Of a stretch of DNA of 64,000 nucleotides, positions 1-8,984 are shown one piece after another. Source of the stretch: Phycisphaerales bacterium AB-hyl4. Its GTDB lineage: Bacteria > Planctomycetota > Phycisphaerae > Phycisphaerales > Phycisphaeraceae. Made by a program: the position numbers and the translations under genes. Location: the NCBI GenBank assembly GCA_041821185.1, contig JBGUBD010000004.1, positions 426,810 to 490,809 of the forward strand. The letters run 5' to 3'. Position 1 is the first letter of the stretch. Every line of letters begins with the position of its first letter. The notes under the pieces were generated by a model. It searched no databases and was not told where the DNA came from. It saw nothing but the letters and a program-made list of their open reading frames with translations.

Positions 1-1133
1 AGAACATCGCCGACTTCGGCGCGTTCGTCGACCTCGGCGGCATCGACGGCCTGCTGCACATCACCGATATGAGCTGGGGCCGCGTCGGACACCCCTCCGA
101 CGTCGTCAAGATCGACCAGAAGATCGAAGTCAAGATCCTCAACATCGATTACGACAAGGAAAAGATCGCCCTCGGCCTCAAGCAGAAAGAGTCCTCGCCC
201 TGGGAGGACATCGAGAAGAAATATCCGTCCAACACGCGCGTCAAGGGCACGGTTACGAACATCATGTCCTACGGCGCGTTCGTCAAGCTCGAAGAAGGTG
301 TCGAAGGCCTCGTCCACATCTCCGAGATGTCATGGACCAAGCGCATCAACCACCCCTCCGAGATGGTCAGCGTCGGCGAAGAAGTCGAAGTCGTCGTGCT
401 CGACATCAACAAGGACAAGCAGGAAATCAGCCTCGGCATCAAGCAGACCGAGGTCAACCCCTGGGAACTGGTCGCCGAGAAGTACCCCCCCGGCACGGTC
501 GTCGAGGGCAAGGTCCGCAACCTGGCCAGCTATGGCGCTTTCGTCGAGATCGAACCTGGCATCGACGGCCTGCTGCACGTGTCCGACCTCTCCTGGACCA
601 AGAAGCTCACGCATCCCAACGAGCTGCTTAAGAAGGGTGAAACCATCAGCTGCGTCGTGCTCGAAGTCGACCAGCAGAAGCAGCGCATCGCGCTGGGCCT
701 CAAGCAGCTCACCGAAGACCCGTGGTTCGAAGCGATCCCGACCCACTACCAGCCGGGCATGATCGTCCGCGGCAAGGTGACAAAGATCACCAACTTCGGC
801 GTGTTCGTCGAACTCGAAGACGACCTCGAAGGCCTGCTCCACATCTCCGAACTCTCCGACCACAAGGTCGAGAACCCGCAGGAAGTGGTGAAGGTCGACG
901 AAGAACTGGAAGTGAAAATCCTCCGCGTCGACGTGGACGATCGCAAGATCGGCCTGTCGCTCAAGCGGGCGCAGTGGACCGCGGACCAGGAAGAAGCAGT
1001 CGCCAAGCAGGAAGCCAAGAAGGGTCCGGCAGCCGGCGGCGGCGGTGGACTGGGCGGCCTCGGCGACGGCGGCGCACTGGGCACGGACAAGATCACCTTC
1101 GGCCAGGGCGGCGTGAAGCCGTCGGGCGACTGA
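1..1133 (+). CDS. rpsA: 30S ribosomal protein S1, C-terminal part (5' end outside window)
   Basis: The reading frame is open from base 3 and is cut by the window edge, leaving 376 codons. It encodes an S1 protein, which binds mRNA on the 30S subunit and helps initiation. Four S1/OB-fold repeats are visible: the end of one ([11 protein letters not shown]), then three full repeats with the signatures [22 protein letters not shown] and [11 protein letters not shown], each followed by GLLHIS or GLVHIS type strands. The C-terminal tail of about 45 residues is Gly/Ala-rich ([13 protein letters not shown]), as is common after the last S1 repeat. A strong intrinsic terminator follows 33 bases after the stop. 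Identification is secure; only the N-terminus is missing. Confidence 0.96.
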   Translation, partial: NIADFGAFVDLGGIDGLLHITDMSWGRVGHPSDVVKIDQKIEVKILNIDYDKEKIALGLKQKESSPWEDIEKKYPSNTRVKGTVTNIMSYGAFVKLEEGVEGLVHISEMSWTKRINHPSEMVSVGEEVEVVVLDINKDKQEISLGIKQTEVNPWELVAEKYPPGTVVEGKVRNLASYGAFVEIEPGIDGLLHVSDLSWTKKLTHPNELLKKGETISCVVLEVDQQKQRIALGLKQLTEDPWFEAIPTHYQPGMIVRGKVTKITNFGVFVELEDDLEGLLHISELSDHKVENPQEVVKVDEELEVKILRVDVDDRKIGLSLKRAQWTADQEEAVAKQEAKKGPAAGGGGGLGGLGDGGALGTDKITFGQGGVKPSGD

Positions 1134-1166
1134 TCGCGTCCATCCACAACTCGCAGTAACAACCCC

Positions 1167-1199
1167 AAGGGCGTCGGTGACATCACCGACGCCCTTTTT
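1167..1199 (+). terminator. Intrinsic terminator of rpsA
   Basis: An 11-bp perfect GC-rich stem (GGGCGTCGGTG / CACCGACGCCC) with the 4-base loop ACAT is followed by TTTTTC. It lies just downstream of the rpsA stop codon. Confidence 0.93.
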
Positions 1200-1289
1200 C
1201 TATGGGCATAGATCGCTTTCGGTTTAACCGGGGCGGGTCCCACACCGCATTCCGAAGGATGTCGCCCGCCAATCGAAACGTCCCACCAG

Positions 1290-1483
1290 ACAGTCGCCGA
1301 GCGTGAGCATCAGATGACAGCCTCACTGGCCCTTCGGGACACCAGCGGTACGCGCGTGTCGCCAGCCACGCGAGAACGCGTTCGGCGGGCGGCGGTGGAT
1401 CTGAATTATGTGCCGTCGCTTGCGGCAAGGTCGCTGGGCCGGGGCAAGACTTACTCACTTGGCTTTATCTGTGGCGATATATG
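1290..1483 (+). pseudogene. LacI-type regulator, N-terminal remnant
   Basis: The frame reads TVAEREHQMTASLALRD and then VSPATRERVRRAAVDLNYVP and SLAARSLGRGKTYSLGF. This is the end of a LacI helix-turn-helix and the hinge region. About five residues of the first helix are missing between VAER and QMTAS, no start codon precedes it, and homology stops after about 60 codons where the frame runs into the next fragment. The whole ligand-binding domain is absent. It differs in sequence from the intact LacI regulator encoded at 4722-5789, so it is not a recent duplicate of that gene. Confidence 0.6.
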
Positions 1484-1876
1484 TACGCTGTCATGCTGGT
1501 TATGGCTTTGGTGACAACCGCCATAGCGGATGACATCCGTTTCCGGGAGATTTTTCCGCTTCCACGCGTGGGGCATTACCAGGACGAGATCGTTCCGATC
1601 GGTGCGAACGTCTCACTTCAGAGTGCGGCCACATTCGACAGCGACAAGCTGGCGATGGCCGCTGAGGACATGAGCGACTACCTGACGCGCCGATATGGGC
1701 AATCCATTTCAATCACACATGGCGAGCCAGCCGATTCGGATGCCGACTTTCGCATAGCCGTGCTTCATCTTGACGCGTTGAGTTCGGAACTTCGAAAGAA
1801 ACTGTTTACCGACACATACGACCCGGCATTGCTTCCGTCGGGCAACCTATCTCGACAACTTCTGGGAAAATCGTGA
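1481..1876 (+). pseudogene. Secreted glycosidase-like N-terminal fragment
   Basis: The 131-codon frame starts ATGTACGCTGTC, overlaps the LacI remnant and begins with a signal-peptide-like stretch (MLVMALVTTAIAD). It continues with a segment that contains AEDMSDYLTRRYGQSI. That layout resembles the N-terminal GH20/GH67-like domain that precedes DUF4838-type domains, as in the intact gene at 6978-8801. The frame breaks near 1842, where a different glycosidase-like frame takes over. A short real gene is possible, but the truncated domain and the broken neighbours favour a remnant. Confidence 0.45.
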
Positions 1877-2189
1877 TTCGATCGACCGCGAAAACTATCC
1901 CGACGCGCCGAGCCCGGCCGAGATCGACGCCAAGCGTTTCCGCCTGATGATGGACGCGATCTCGGAAACGAATCCCGAGGCGCATGTCACCCCGACGCTG
2001 CCGGTCTACTACGACGATCCGGACTGGTGGGAACGGCCGTTCGCCTTCGATATCACGCCCTATGTGAAGTGGGACGAGCCGAACGTCATCACCGTGCTGG
2101 TTAATGATTTTCACCTGGATGGCGGCATCTGGAAGTCGGTCTTTCTACACCTGATGGGTGGGCCGGGCATGTTCAGCCCGGAGCAGTGA
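1842..2189 (+). pseudogene. Glycosidase interior fused to a GH2-like sugar-binding fragment
   Basis: In the third frame, without a start codon, the sequence reads YLDNFWENRDSID through PEAHVTPTLPVYYDD. It then runs on through FDITPYVKWDEPNVITV and GGIWKSVFLH to a stop at 2187-2189. The second half has the pattern of the jelly-roll sugar-binding domain of GH2-type glycosidases (D-ITPYV, N-ITV-V, GGIW+-V). The first half looks like the interior of a different glycosidase. I infer a junction of two gene pieces, and neither could form a complete domain. Confidence 0.45.
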
Positions 2190-2340
2190 CGATGTCAATG
2201 CGACGCTCGAAGGGGGCAAATGGTCGCCGACGGAGTGTGTCACAAATCAGATCCGAAGGGTTGCCGGTTCATGCGGGCGTCCGGAACCCATCAATCTCAA
2301 ACGCCCACTTTCAATGAACGTGACAAGGAGAAGTAAGATT

Positions 2341-2578
2341 ATGATGAAACGCAACAGCTTTACCGCCCTGACCGCCGGCGTGTTGGTAACCGGCAGCCGT
2401 CTCAGACGAACTCGTCTATTTCGGGAGCCGTGACCAGCGGCTTTATGCCGTGGATCGCGACACCGGCAAGCGGCGCTGGATTTTCAAAACTGAGCACCGG
2501 GCGTTCTCATCGGCTGTGGTCTCTGACGGCATGCTGTTTTTCGGCAACCAAGACGGCCGCCTTTACGCATTGAAATGA
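2341..2578 (+). pseudogene. PQQ-like beta-propeller protein, internally deleted and frameshifted
   Basis: A ribosome-binding site (AAGGAG near 2325) precedes ATGATGAAACGC, which encodes a signal-peptide-like start (MMKRNSFTALTAGVLVTG). At about 2393 the homologous frame shifts by one. It then reads DELVYFGSRDQRLYAVD, TGKRRWIFKTE and GMLFFGNQDGRLYALK before stopping at 2576-2578. These are two blades of a PQQ-like propeller (YFGS-D-LYA-D---G+--W). The leader is intact, but the middle of the gene has been lost. It now encodes no usable propeller. Confidence 0.65.
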
Positions 2579-2751
2579 TTGTCGATTCGCCGCGCAACCC
2601 GACTCATCGGCGCCGCAGCGTTAAGGTACGGCTCGGGCGGCGTCCACGTGTGGAAGCATCACCCGGCGAAGGCGTGTAGGCAAAAGCCCACTCACCGCAA
2701 AGATTGATGAAAGGCGAAACAGGACTGTTACGCATCGACCTGTTCACTTTT

Positions 2752-2883
2752 TAATTGTGATCCATCACCGCGCCCACGTCGATCGTGTACATCGCCCGCC
2801 GTCCCTCATGGATCGAATCGATGCACACCGCACGCCCCTCAGGGTGCCAACGCGGATGCAGATCGCAACGGACCTCTATATCG
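2752..2883 (-). pseudogene. C-terminal remnant of a TolB/oligogalacturonate-lyase-like propeller protein
   Basis: On the minus strand, 43 codons between two stops read RCDLHPRWHPEGRAVCIDS, then HEGRRAMYTIDVGAVMDHN and stop. The pattern HPRW-P-GR-V-ID+-H-G-R-+Y--D is the last blade of TolB or oligogalacturonate-lyase type propellers. The upstream part is absent. It is the fifth gene fragment in a row in this region. Confidence 0.5.
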
Positions 2884-3042
2884 AAGTGCTACATGGCCCC
2901 GGCGGTGTCCTTCGCTCGGCATAGGCCTATGGCTGCGGCTGCGGCCCATGCCGAGGCACCATGACCAAGGAGCGTCAAAGCTCGTATCTGGAGTGGGCCA
3001 AGGATGGGGCCAGGACCACCCCATGCACGCCCCCTTAAATGT

Positions 3043-3075
3043 AAATGGCGGGCCAAAGTGTATGGCCCGCCATTT
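3043..3075 (-). terminator. Intrinsic terminator of the PEP-CTERM gene
   Basis: A 13-bp perfect inverted repeat (AAATGGCGGGCCA / TGGCCCGCCATTT) with a 7-base loop lies 31 bases past the stop of the minus-strand gene. The A/T ends provide a short T-run on either strand. Confidence 0.8.
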
Positions 3076-3106
3076 GTTCGTGTTTGCAGGTTGTCTCACC
3101 TGTCGG

Positions 3107-4408
3107 TCAGCTTGTCGCAATTCTCGACTTGCGGCGACCCAGAAGCAGCATCGCGCCGCCGGTCAGCGCCAGCATCGCCGACGATGGTTCGGGCACGAGC
3201 GCACTCGTATGCCAGATCTCGTTACCGTTGACACTGAACATCAGGTGAAGATAGTCATTCCCGTCAATTGCGGCTTTGATATTTTGGACGTCGTACGTGC
3301 CTTCGGTGAGCAGAACGTTGTCGCCCAGCAACTCGCCGGTCTCGTCGACCCGCTGGAGCCAGAGCGCGTTATTTGTCGACTCATCTTCCGAATCGTACGG
3401 CGCGACGAAAAACACATAGTGCACGCCCGCCGAGTCAATGACCATGCTGACTTCACTGGCGTCGGATGCGTCGTAAAGGCGGATCGGTGTACTGTCGCCC
3501 TCTAAAACGTCGAGGTAAAGGGTGACATAGCCCGTGACCGAACCGCTATTGGTTGACGAGCCCCACTGCTGGATGGCGGCCAGGTCGATCGCGTCCCCGC
3601 GGAAGGCGGCGGACATCAGGTCAGCCGAGTACAAGCGCGATTCGCCGCCAAAGAGGCTCACCTGTCCCGTCGAATCGTTCCCGCCGCTGTGGGCGAAGTA
3701 TTCCTCCGGCGGTACCGTGCTGCGGTCGAAATCCCCGGACGCCGTCTTTGCCCAGACGTACGGACTGTTGCCGGCCGCTCCATCATTATGGCTGGCGGCG
3801 AGGCGCGATTGCGTAAAGATATAAGCTTCGGAACTGCTGGCAGCGAGCAACGAGGCCCCCGCTCGCGTACGGAAATCGGTGGTACTGTCGAACATGATGC
3901 GTTCACTTTGCCAGTTTCCGTCATTGGCGAGCATTCGATACCGATGGTTGCGGGCCTCGCCGTTGGTAGCGGTCTGCCAGGACACGTGCACATTATCGTC
4001 GGCGTCGATGGCAAGATCGGTGGTGCCCCGGGTGTCGCCGATTTTCGTAGCCCCTTGCCAGTCACCGTTCTGCTGGTGGTTGTGATAGAGGTCGTTGTCC
4101 CCAGCCTTGTAGTAGGTGATATGTGCTTGGCCGGTGCTGTCGTAGGCAAGCCGCGGCGCGAAATTGTTCCATGCGCTGTGCGAGACGGTAGTCCCGCCGC
4201 TTACGCCGAGTTCGCGGTATTGGATGCCCTGCGCATCGTTGGTCGTGTGGACATAGCCAAGGGTGCCGTCGGGTTTCACGGCGATATCCAAGCCATAGAA
4301 GCGGTTGCCAACGCTGTAGACCGTGTCGAACGGTTCGAAGACTACATCCGCCGTGGCGATGCCGCTGATTCCCAATGACATGATCGCTGCAAGATACGCC
4401 TTTTCCAT
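3107..4408 (-). CDS. PEP-CTERM surface protein with sialidase-like propeller repeats
   Basis: This 433-residue exported protein has an N-terminal signal peptide (MEKAYLAAIMSLGISGIATA). Its C-terminal sorting tail is VPEPSSAMLALTGG, a hydrophobic stretch and the basic end GRRKSR. PEP-CTERM tails are cleaved by exosortase and link the protein to the cell surface or matrix; no exosortase gene is in this window. The body contains at least four D-x(5)-H-hydrophobic repeats (DSTGQAHITYY, DADDNVHVSWQ, DSAGVHYVFF, DGNDYLHLMF), as in Asp-box-like beta-propellers, so carbohydrate or matrix binding is plausible but not shown. RBS AAAGGA lies 7 bases before ATG. Its promoter carries the operator shared with the gene pair at 6041-8801. 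Confidence 0.85.
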   Translation of the reverse strand: MEKAYLAAIMSLGISGIATADVVFEPFDTVYSVGNRFYGLDIAVKPDGTLGYVHTTNDAQGIQYRELGVSGGTTVSHSAWNNFAPRLAYDSTGQAHITYYKAGDNDLYHNHQQNGDWQGATKIGDTRGTTDLAIDADDNVHVSWQTATNGEARNHRYRMLANDGNWQSERIMFDSTTDFRTRAGASLLAASSSEAYIFTQSRLAASHNDGAAGNSPYVWAKTASGDFDRSTVPPEEYFAHSGGNDSTGQVSLFGGESRLYSADLMSAAFRGDAIDLAAIQQWGSSTNSGSVTGYVTLYLDVLEGDSTPIRLYDASDASEVSMVIDSAGVHYVFFVAPYDSEDESTNNALWLQRVDETGELLGDNVLLTEGTYDVQNIKAAIDGNDYLHLMFSVNGNEIWHTSALVPEPSSAMLALTGGAMLLLGRRKSRIATS

Positions 4409-4538
4409 TCCTTCATCCTTTCAGAAAGTTCTACGAGGTGGATCTGCACCGGACGAGTCATGGCCCGAGACACTGCTCCGTGGGCCGAAGTAGTAACGCA
4501 TGCCATACGGCACGAGGAGGGCACCCCCCTCCGCAAGC

Positions 4539-4589
4539 TTAACGTTAATCCTACGAAGACGAGATTAGCATAACGTTTAGCCTTGTCAA
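4539..4589 (-). promoter_or_regulatory. Promoter of the PEP-CTERM gene with two LacI-type operators
   Basis: On the minus strand a perfect -35 TTGACA (4584-4589) is followed after 16 bases by TAATCT (4562-4567). A near-palindrome TAAACGTTAT (4570-4579) lies between the two boxes. A perfect palindrome TTAACGTTAA (4539-4548), extended on one side to GCTTAACGTTAA, lies just downstream. A central CG within a palindrome is typical of LacI-family operators. The -35 and first operator (TTGACAAGGCTAAAC) closely match those at 5892-5907. The rest of the 4409-4721 interval shows no gene. Confidence 0.7.
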
Positions 4590-4721
4590 GGAAAAAACGC
4601 CCGCTGAGTCGGCCGCGGCCGCCGCCGTCAACCGCGATTCCGTTGGACCAGGGTCAGCCGACAAGACCGCAGTGGATCCTGTCGCACAAGCCGACGTACC
4701 TGGGAGGACGACACGCCTGAA

Positions 4722-5789
4722 TCAGTTTGACGAGGACTCGCGAACGATCAGCTTGGGTTCGATGATTCGGACCTCGGGCTCCTCGTTCGCCGCTTCACCT
4801 TCGATCAAGGCAAGGACGCGTTCAACGATCTGCCCGGCGAACTGCTCGATGTCATAGCCGATGGTCGTCAGCGAGGGGCGGGCGTACTGAGAATCGATGT
4901 CGTTGTCCATACTGACGATGGCAAGGTCGCGTGGGACGACATATTTGGATTGATCGAGAGCACGAAGGACAATTCGGGCGCACAAATCGCTATGGACGAT
5001 GAGGGCATCCGCGCCGCCTTGCTGAATTACACGGAGCACGATTTCACGCGTGGTGTCGAGCGACGGCAGCATGTCGTTGGGCAGCACGCCGATGAGGGCA
5101 GGGTCGGCCGCGTGGCCATGCGTTTTCTGTGCCTGCCGGTAGCCTTCGAGCTTTTCCTGAGGGGAAAGCGCGTTGCTGTCGAGCGTGATCATGCCGATGC
5201 GCTTTCGCCCGGTGTGAAGCAGGTGGTCATAAGCCATGTGGATGCCTGCGGTGTAGTTGAACGTCACGCAGTTGTATGGCTGTTCAAGACGTGCCCGCCC
5301 GACAAAGACGACATTGCTCATCTGGGCGAGAGCCTGGGGCACATGCCTGGCCAGGGTCGGGTCGGAGTAATCGTGGCCGAAGCCGATAACCCCATCGACG
5401 CCGCGCATGGAGAAGTCGTTGATGTAGTCGCGTACTCGCTCGAGGCTGTCGTGGAACTGGCCGACCATCATGCGGTAGCCATGCCTGGCGAGCGCCTGCT
5501 CGACCGCAGCGACGATCGCCATCTTGGCGGACGGAGCATGGGTGTCGAGGAACGCCCCGATCATCTGGGACTTGCCGCCGCGGAGAATGCGGGCGGCCAT
5601 GTTCGGCCGATATCCCAGCTCGCGTGCAATGCGTCGGATCTTCACGATCGTCTCAGGGCTCACGCCCTGAGTCTTGTCGCCAGTGGCGTTTAGCGCTTTG
5701 GAAACGCTGACCATGGACACGCCGGCCCGCTGGGCAATGACAGCCAGCGAAACGGGGCGACCGCGACGTTTCGTCTGTTGTTCCACCAT
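4722..5789 (-). CDS. LacI-family transcriptional regulator
   Basis: This 355-residue protein has the normal LacI layout. An N-terminal helix-turn-helix (residues about 14-36, VSLAVIAQRAGVSMVSVSKA) is followed by the hinge helix ELGYRPNMAARILRGGKS. The periplasmic-binding-like sugar domain runs from about 70 to 350 (GAFLDTHAPSAKM, GVDGVIGFG, SMDNDID). It probably represses genes for use of a sugar or oligosaccharide. Likely targets, judged by shared palindromes, are the PEP-CTERM gene downstream and the divergent prepilin/DUF4838 pair. A separate inverted repeat (TGTAA-N6-TTACA) lies in its own upstream region. The effector cannot be read from the sequence. Confidence 0.93.
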   Translation of the reverse strand: MVEQQTKRRGRPVSLAVIAQRAGVSMVSVSKALNATGDKTQGVSPETIVKIRRIARELGYRPNMAARILRGGKSQMIGAFLDTHAPSAKMAIVAAVEQALARHGYRMMVGQFHDSLERVRDYINDFSMRGVDGVIGFGHDYSDPTLARHVPQALAQMSNVVFVGRARLEQPYNCVTFNYTAGIHMAYDHLLHTGRKRIGMITLDSNALSPQEKLEGYRQAQKTHGHAADPALIGVLPNDMLPSLDTTREIVLRVIQQGGADALIVHSDLCARIVLRALDQSKYVVPRDLAIVSMDNDIDSQYARPSLTTIGYDIEQFAGQIVERVLALIEGEAANEEPEVRIIEPKLIVRESSSN

Positions 5790-5855
5790 GCCAAGACCCC
5801 TTTTCGAGCAACCAGCCCATCAATCGCCACGGCCGCGCCCGCCGTAGATAATGCT

Positions 5856-5871
5856 TGTAACACAACTTACA
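5856..5871. promoter_or_regulatory. Inverted repeat upstream of the lacI-type gene
   Basis: TGTAA-CACAAC-TTACA is a perfect 5-bp inverted repeat with a 6-base spacer, in the 5' region of the LacI-type gene 67 bases before its start. It could be an operator for another regulator or for autoregulation. It differs from the GCTTAAC palindromes nearby. Confidence 0.35.
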
Positions 5872-5891
5872 TTCATCATAAACAGCCATGC

Positions 5892-5920
5892 TTGACAAGG
5901 CTTAACCTTAAGCTTATCCT
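5892..5920 (+). promoter_or_regulatory. LacI-regulated promoter of the prepilin/DUF4838 pair
   Basis: A perfect -35 TTGACA (5892-5897), a 17-base spacer and TATCCT (5915-5920) form a good promoter. The spacer is filled by the inverted repeat GCTTAA-CC-TTAAGC (5900-5913), where a repressor would block RNA polymerase. The -35 and left half-site match the PEP-CTERM promoter almost base for base. A weaker half-site pair (GCTTAG ... TTAAGC) follows at about 5936-5957, perhaps an auxiliary operator. Confidence 0.72.
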
Positions 5921-6040
5921 AGCAGAAAAGGCTCGGCGAGAAAAGGCTTAGGCTTGATTTTAAGCTTTTCAAGGCAAGGGCAGTCGCCCTTAACAGTACA
6001 TATTTGCATCGATCCCTTTTGATCCCGAAAGGATAATAGC

Positions 6041-6871
6041 ATGGCCAACAGCTGCGGTCCTGGGCACTTGGGCGGAGCCGTGCCGGTCGGCGACGTCATG
6101 CTGCGGCGTAGATTGCCATCACCCAAACACCTGCTCGGCGGTCGCTTGGACAGGCAGCGGGCCAACGCTCTCCAAGCCGGCTTCACACTCATTGAACTGC
6201 TGGTGGTGATTTCGATCATCGCGCTATTGATCGCCCTGCTACTGCCCGCGTTGCAGTCGGCACGGGAGTCGGCGCGAAACGTCCAGTGCGGGACACATCT
6301 GCGATCGCTTGGCATGGGGTTGTTCTTATATGCCGACGATTACCGGGACACGTTGCCGCCCGGGTTCGGCTTTCGCGAAGATGGTAGTGCCCGGGGGCCA
6401 TGGCAGGACGCGCAGAACCCGCAGAATGTCGCGAACTGGGCCCGCGGCGTGTCGGGTTACGCCGGGTTCAACCACAATACCAATCTATGGTCCGGCAATC
6501 GCACCACAACCGGAATATTTGAATGCCCGACTGCAGCACCGGAGCATCATCTGCCAAACACCTGGTATGCGATGCCCCGTGCGCTTTCGACGACCTCGGC
6601 GTTTGGTGGCCAGTGGCGCCCCCTCGCTTCGCTTGAGCAGCCTGGCGCCACGGTGGGCTTACTCGATGGATTTCGAAATCTGCCCACGCTCGATTGGTGG
6701 GTTTCGGAACTTGGCAACGTCGTCTCCGACGAAACGAACCGCCGCATCTACCGCCATCGCGGTATGACGGACAACTTTCTTTTCCTGGACGGACATGTCA
6801 CCCCGCTTGGGGAAGGTTCGGAGGGGGAAGGCGAAGAACTCGAAGGCCATTACATCGCCTGGTATCGCTAA
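6041..6871 (+). CDS. Prepilin-type, H-X-DG-tailed (DUF1559-like) protein
   Basis: This 276-residue protein contains the prepilin cleavage and methylation motif [18 protein letters not shown] (from about residue 46), followed by the hydrophobic helix and [13 protein letters not shown]. That is the standard start of the pilin-like family greatly expanded in Planctomycetota. The C-terminus has [15 protein letters not shown], an H-x10-DG variant of the H-X9-DG motif that marks the family. The pre-cleavage leader is unusually long (about 46 residues), so translation may start further in, but RBS GAAAGGA sits 7 bases before this ATG. It is cotranscribed with the DUF4838 gene from the LacI-controlled promoter. 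The role is probably as a surface or secretion pseudopilin linked to sugar use. Confidence 0.85.
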   Translation: MANSCGPGHLGGAVPVGDVMLRRRLPSPKHLLGGRLDRQRANALQAGFTLIELLVVISIIALLIALLLPALQSARESARNVQCGTHLRSLGMGLFLYADDYRDTLPPGFGFREDGSARGPWQDAQNPQNVANWARGVSGYAGFNHNTNLWSGNRTTTGIFECPTAAPEHHLPNTWYAMPRALSTTSAFGGQWRPLASLEQPGATVGLLDGFRNLPTLDWWVSELGNVVSDETNRRIYRHRGMTDNFLFLDGHVTPLGEGSEGEGEELEGHYIAWYR

Positions 6872-6977
6872 TGTCCGTTGATCATCATCAGGCCGAACTG
6901 CACGCGCGGTCGTGAAACACCGTCGTCGCGCGGTCGTGCATAGACAGTCAGCCGCAATAAAAAAGGAACTTCGACCG

Positions 6978-8801
6978 ATGAGAAAGATTCGCCTCGACAT
7001 CATGTGCATGGCCATCGTGACTGCGACGGGAACCTGGGCCGCGAGCACGTCGGCTGACACACTGGCGTCGCGCATCGCCATCGTCGTCGCGGAGCAGGCC
7101 ACGCCGGCGGAGCGAAATGCAGCGGATCAATTGCAGCGATACCTCGGCAAGATCTATGGCGTTGAATTCGACGTGATCGCAGAGCCCGCGGAAGAACGGG
7201 ACCACATCTTCGTCGGTCGTTCACAATGGACGCAAGGTATTGACTTGGGACCGTTGGGGACCGAGGGGATCGTGATACAGACGCGCGAGCGAGACATGAT
7301 CCTGATCGGCGGTCCGCCGAGGGGCACGCTGAACGCCGTGTTCACGTTTCTTCAGGACGAGATGGGCTGTCGCTGGTATGCGCCAGACGAGCAACTGATC
7401 CCCGAAAGGAAGTTGAGCGAAAGCGATCTTTCGCAAGGGCTTCGTTCGCTCGTGGGTGAATTGGACGTGCGGTATATGCCGCCTTTTACGCATCGACAAT
7501 ATTTCGGACAGTCAACTCAGGACGTCGAATTCGCGGTAAAGAACCGGCTCAACGGCCGTAACTGGCAACGCCCGATTCCAGAGGAATGGGGCGGGAATGT
7601 CTACATGGCCCAACCCACCGGTGGGCATACGCTGATTCGAAGTTTCCTCAAGCCGGACGATCACTTCGACACCCACCCCGAATGGTTTGCCTGGCGGGAG
7701 GAGGCCGGTGAGCATCAGACGAGCCAACCTTGCCTGACCCACCCCGAGGTGCACGAGCAGGTGACGGTTGAGGTGTTGGCCTATCTTGAGGAGCATTATC
7801 CGACGTGGGAAGCGGGGCCGAAGATCGTTTCGGTCAGCAACGCTGACAATGACCGGTATTGCGAATGCGAACGTTGTACGGAGGTGTACGAACGCGAGGG
7901 CGCGAAATCCGGCGCTCTGCTGGAACTGGTGAACGCGGTCGCGGACGCCGTTGCGGAAGATTATCCCGATGTGCTGGTGAGTACGCTAGCCTACTGGAAG
8001 ACATCGACGCCCCCGGCTCGCTTGCGAGCACGGCCGAATGTCCTGATCCATCTAGGCACCATGCAGCGTGATCATAAAGTGGGCGTGGATCAAACCAAAT
8101 ATGGCGACTATCTGCAGCGGTGGGGTCGGGTAGCGCAACATCTCTACATCTGGGACTACGACACCAATTATCACAACTACATGCGCCCGCACCCGAGCTA
8201 TCGCGCGGTGCCGAGGAGTTTGAAGTTCTTCCGTGTCCGAGGCGTGACGGGCGTATTCGTCCAAGGCGGTTGGGGCAAGCCGGAGCTGCACAACATGCGT
8301 GCATGGGTCAACGGCCAACTGCTCTGGGACCCAAGCCGCAACCCGCGGGCGTTGATGCGTGAATTCGCAGAAGCGTACTACGGTGAAGCCGCGTCATACG
8401 TCCTTGACTACATGGAAACCATCTATCGCGCCGTACAACGAGCGGAGAAAAGCTACCTGAGTGTGTATGGCACAACCGATACGTGGCTGAAACTCCCAGA
8501 CATGAACCGGGCCCAGGAACTGATCACCCAGGCTCGAACAGCCGTGGAAGACGACGAACGTCTTCGTGAACGGATCGACCTGCTGCAGATGGGCCTCGAC
8601 ATGATCTGGCTGGAGCGTTACGAGGAACTCCGCAACGCCGCTGAAGAAACGAACGCGCCGTTTAACGGACCTGACGACCCGCTCGCCCTCGTGGACCATT
8701 ACGCGGAGAATCCGCTGAATGTGGCGACGATGAGAGAAGGCCAATCGGGTGATTACGGCCAGTTTCTTTCCCGCATCCGAGAGACACTGACTTCGGAGTG
8801 A
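6978..8801 (+). CDS. Secreted DUF4838-type glycoside-hydrolase-like protein
   Basis: The protein has 607 residues from the ATG at 6978, which has AAAAGGA upstream and a signal peptide ending near ASTSADT. An in-frame GTG at 6912 would add 22 charged residues in front of the signal and is unlikely. The N-terminal domain (about 30-140) resembles the GH20/GH67-type N-domain (AERNAADQLQRYLGKIYG, HIFVGRS). The core contains VSNADNDRYCECERCTEVY and LVSTLAYWKT, typical of DUF4838 proteins next to polysaccharide genes in Planctomycetota. It probably acts on an acidic or acetylated glycan outside the cytoplasm; the activity of this family is poorly defined. It forms a unit with the upstream prepilin-like gene. 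Confidence 0.82.
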   Translation: MRKIRLDIMCMAIVTATGTWAASTSADTLASRIAIVVAEQATPAERNAADQLQRYLGKIYGVEFDVIAEPAEERDHIFVGRSQWTQGIDLGPLGTEGIVIQTRERDMILIGGPPRGTLNAVFTFLQDEMGCRWYAPDEQLIPERKLSESDLSQGLRSLVGELDVRYMPPFTHRQYFGQSTQDVEFAVKNRLNGRNWQRPIPEEWGGNVYMAQPTGGHTLIRSFLKPDDHFDTHPEWFAWREEAGEHQTSQPCLTHPEVHEQVTVEVLAYLEEHYPTWEAGPKIVSVSNADNDRYCECERCTEVYEREGAKSGALLELVNAVADAVAEDYPDVLVSTLAYWKTSTPPARLRARPNVLIHLGTMQRDHKVGVDQTKYGDYLQRWGRVAQHLYIWDYDTNYHNYMRPHPSYRAVPRSLKFFRVRGVTGVFVQGGWGKPELHNMRAWVNGQLLWDPSRNPRALMREFAEAYYGEAASYVLDYMETIYRAVQRAEKSYLSVYGTTDTWLKLPDMNRAQELITQARTAVEDDERLRERIDLLQMGLDMIWLERYEELRNAAEETNAPFNGPDDPLALVDHYAENPLNVATMREGQSGDYGQFLSRIRETLTSE

Positions 8802-8984
8802 AGACGTCGGCCTCAAAAATAGTTAAACAACGGATCAGGGATATGGGACATGGCGACCAGGATGTGACGGCGGCGATTGCAACAGGCGTGAGGCTCGCCG
8901 ATAGTCATGCGATGAAGGTCGCAGTCCGTTGGATCAGCGACGTGAACCTCGACGCCGCCGCCGGTTGGTTCTCCATGTATTGAA

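Noticed and set aside
8798-8983. 61-codon frame directly after the DUF4838 gene
   Set aside because: It has no ribosome-binding site, overlaps the preceding stop and shows no recognisable pattern.
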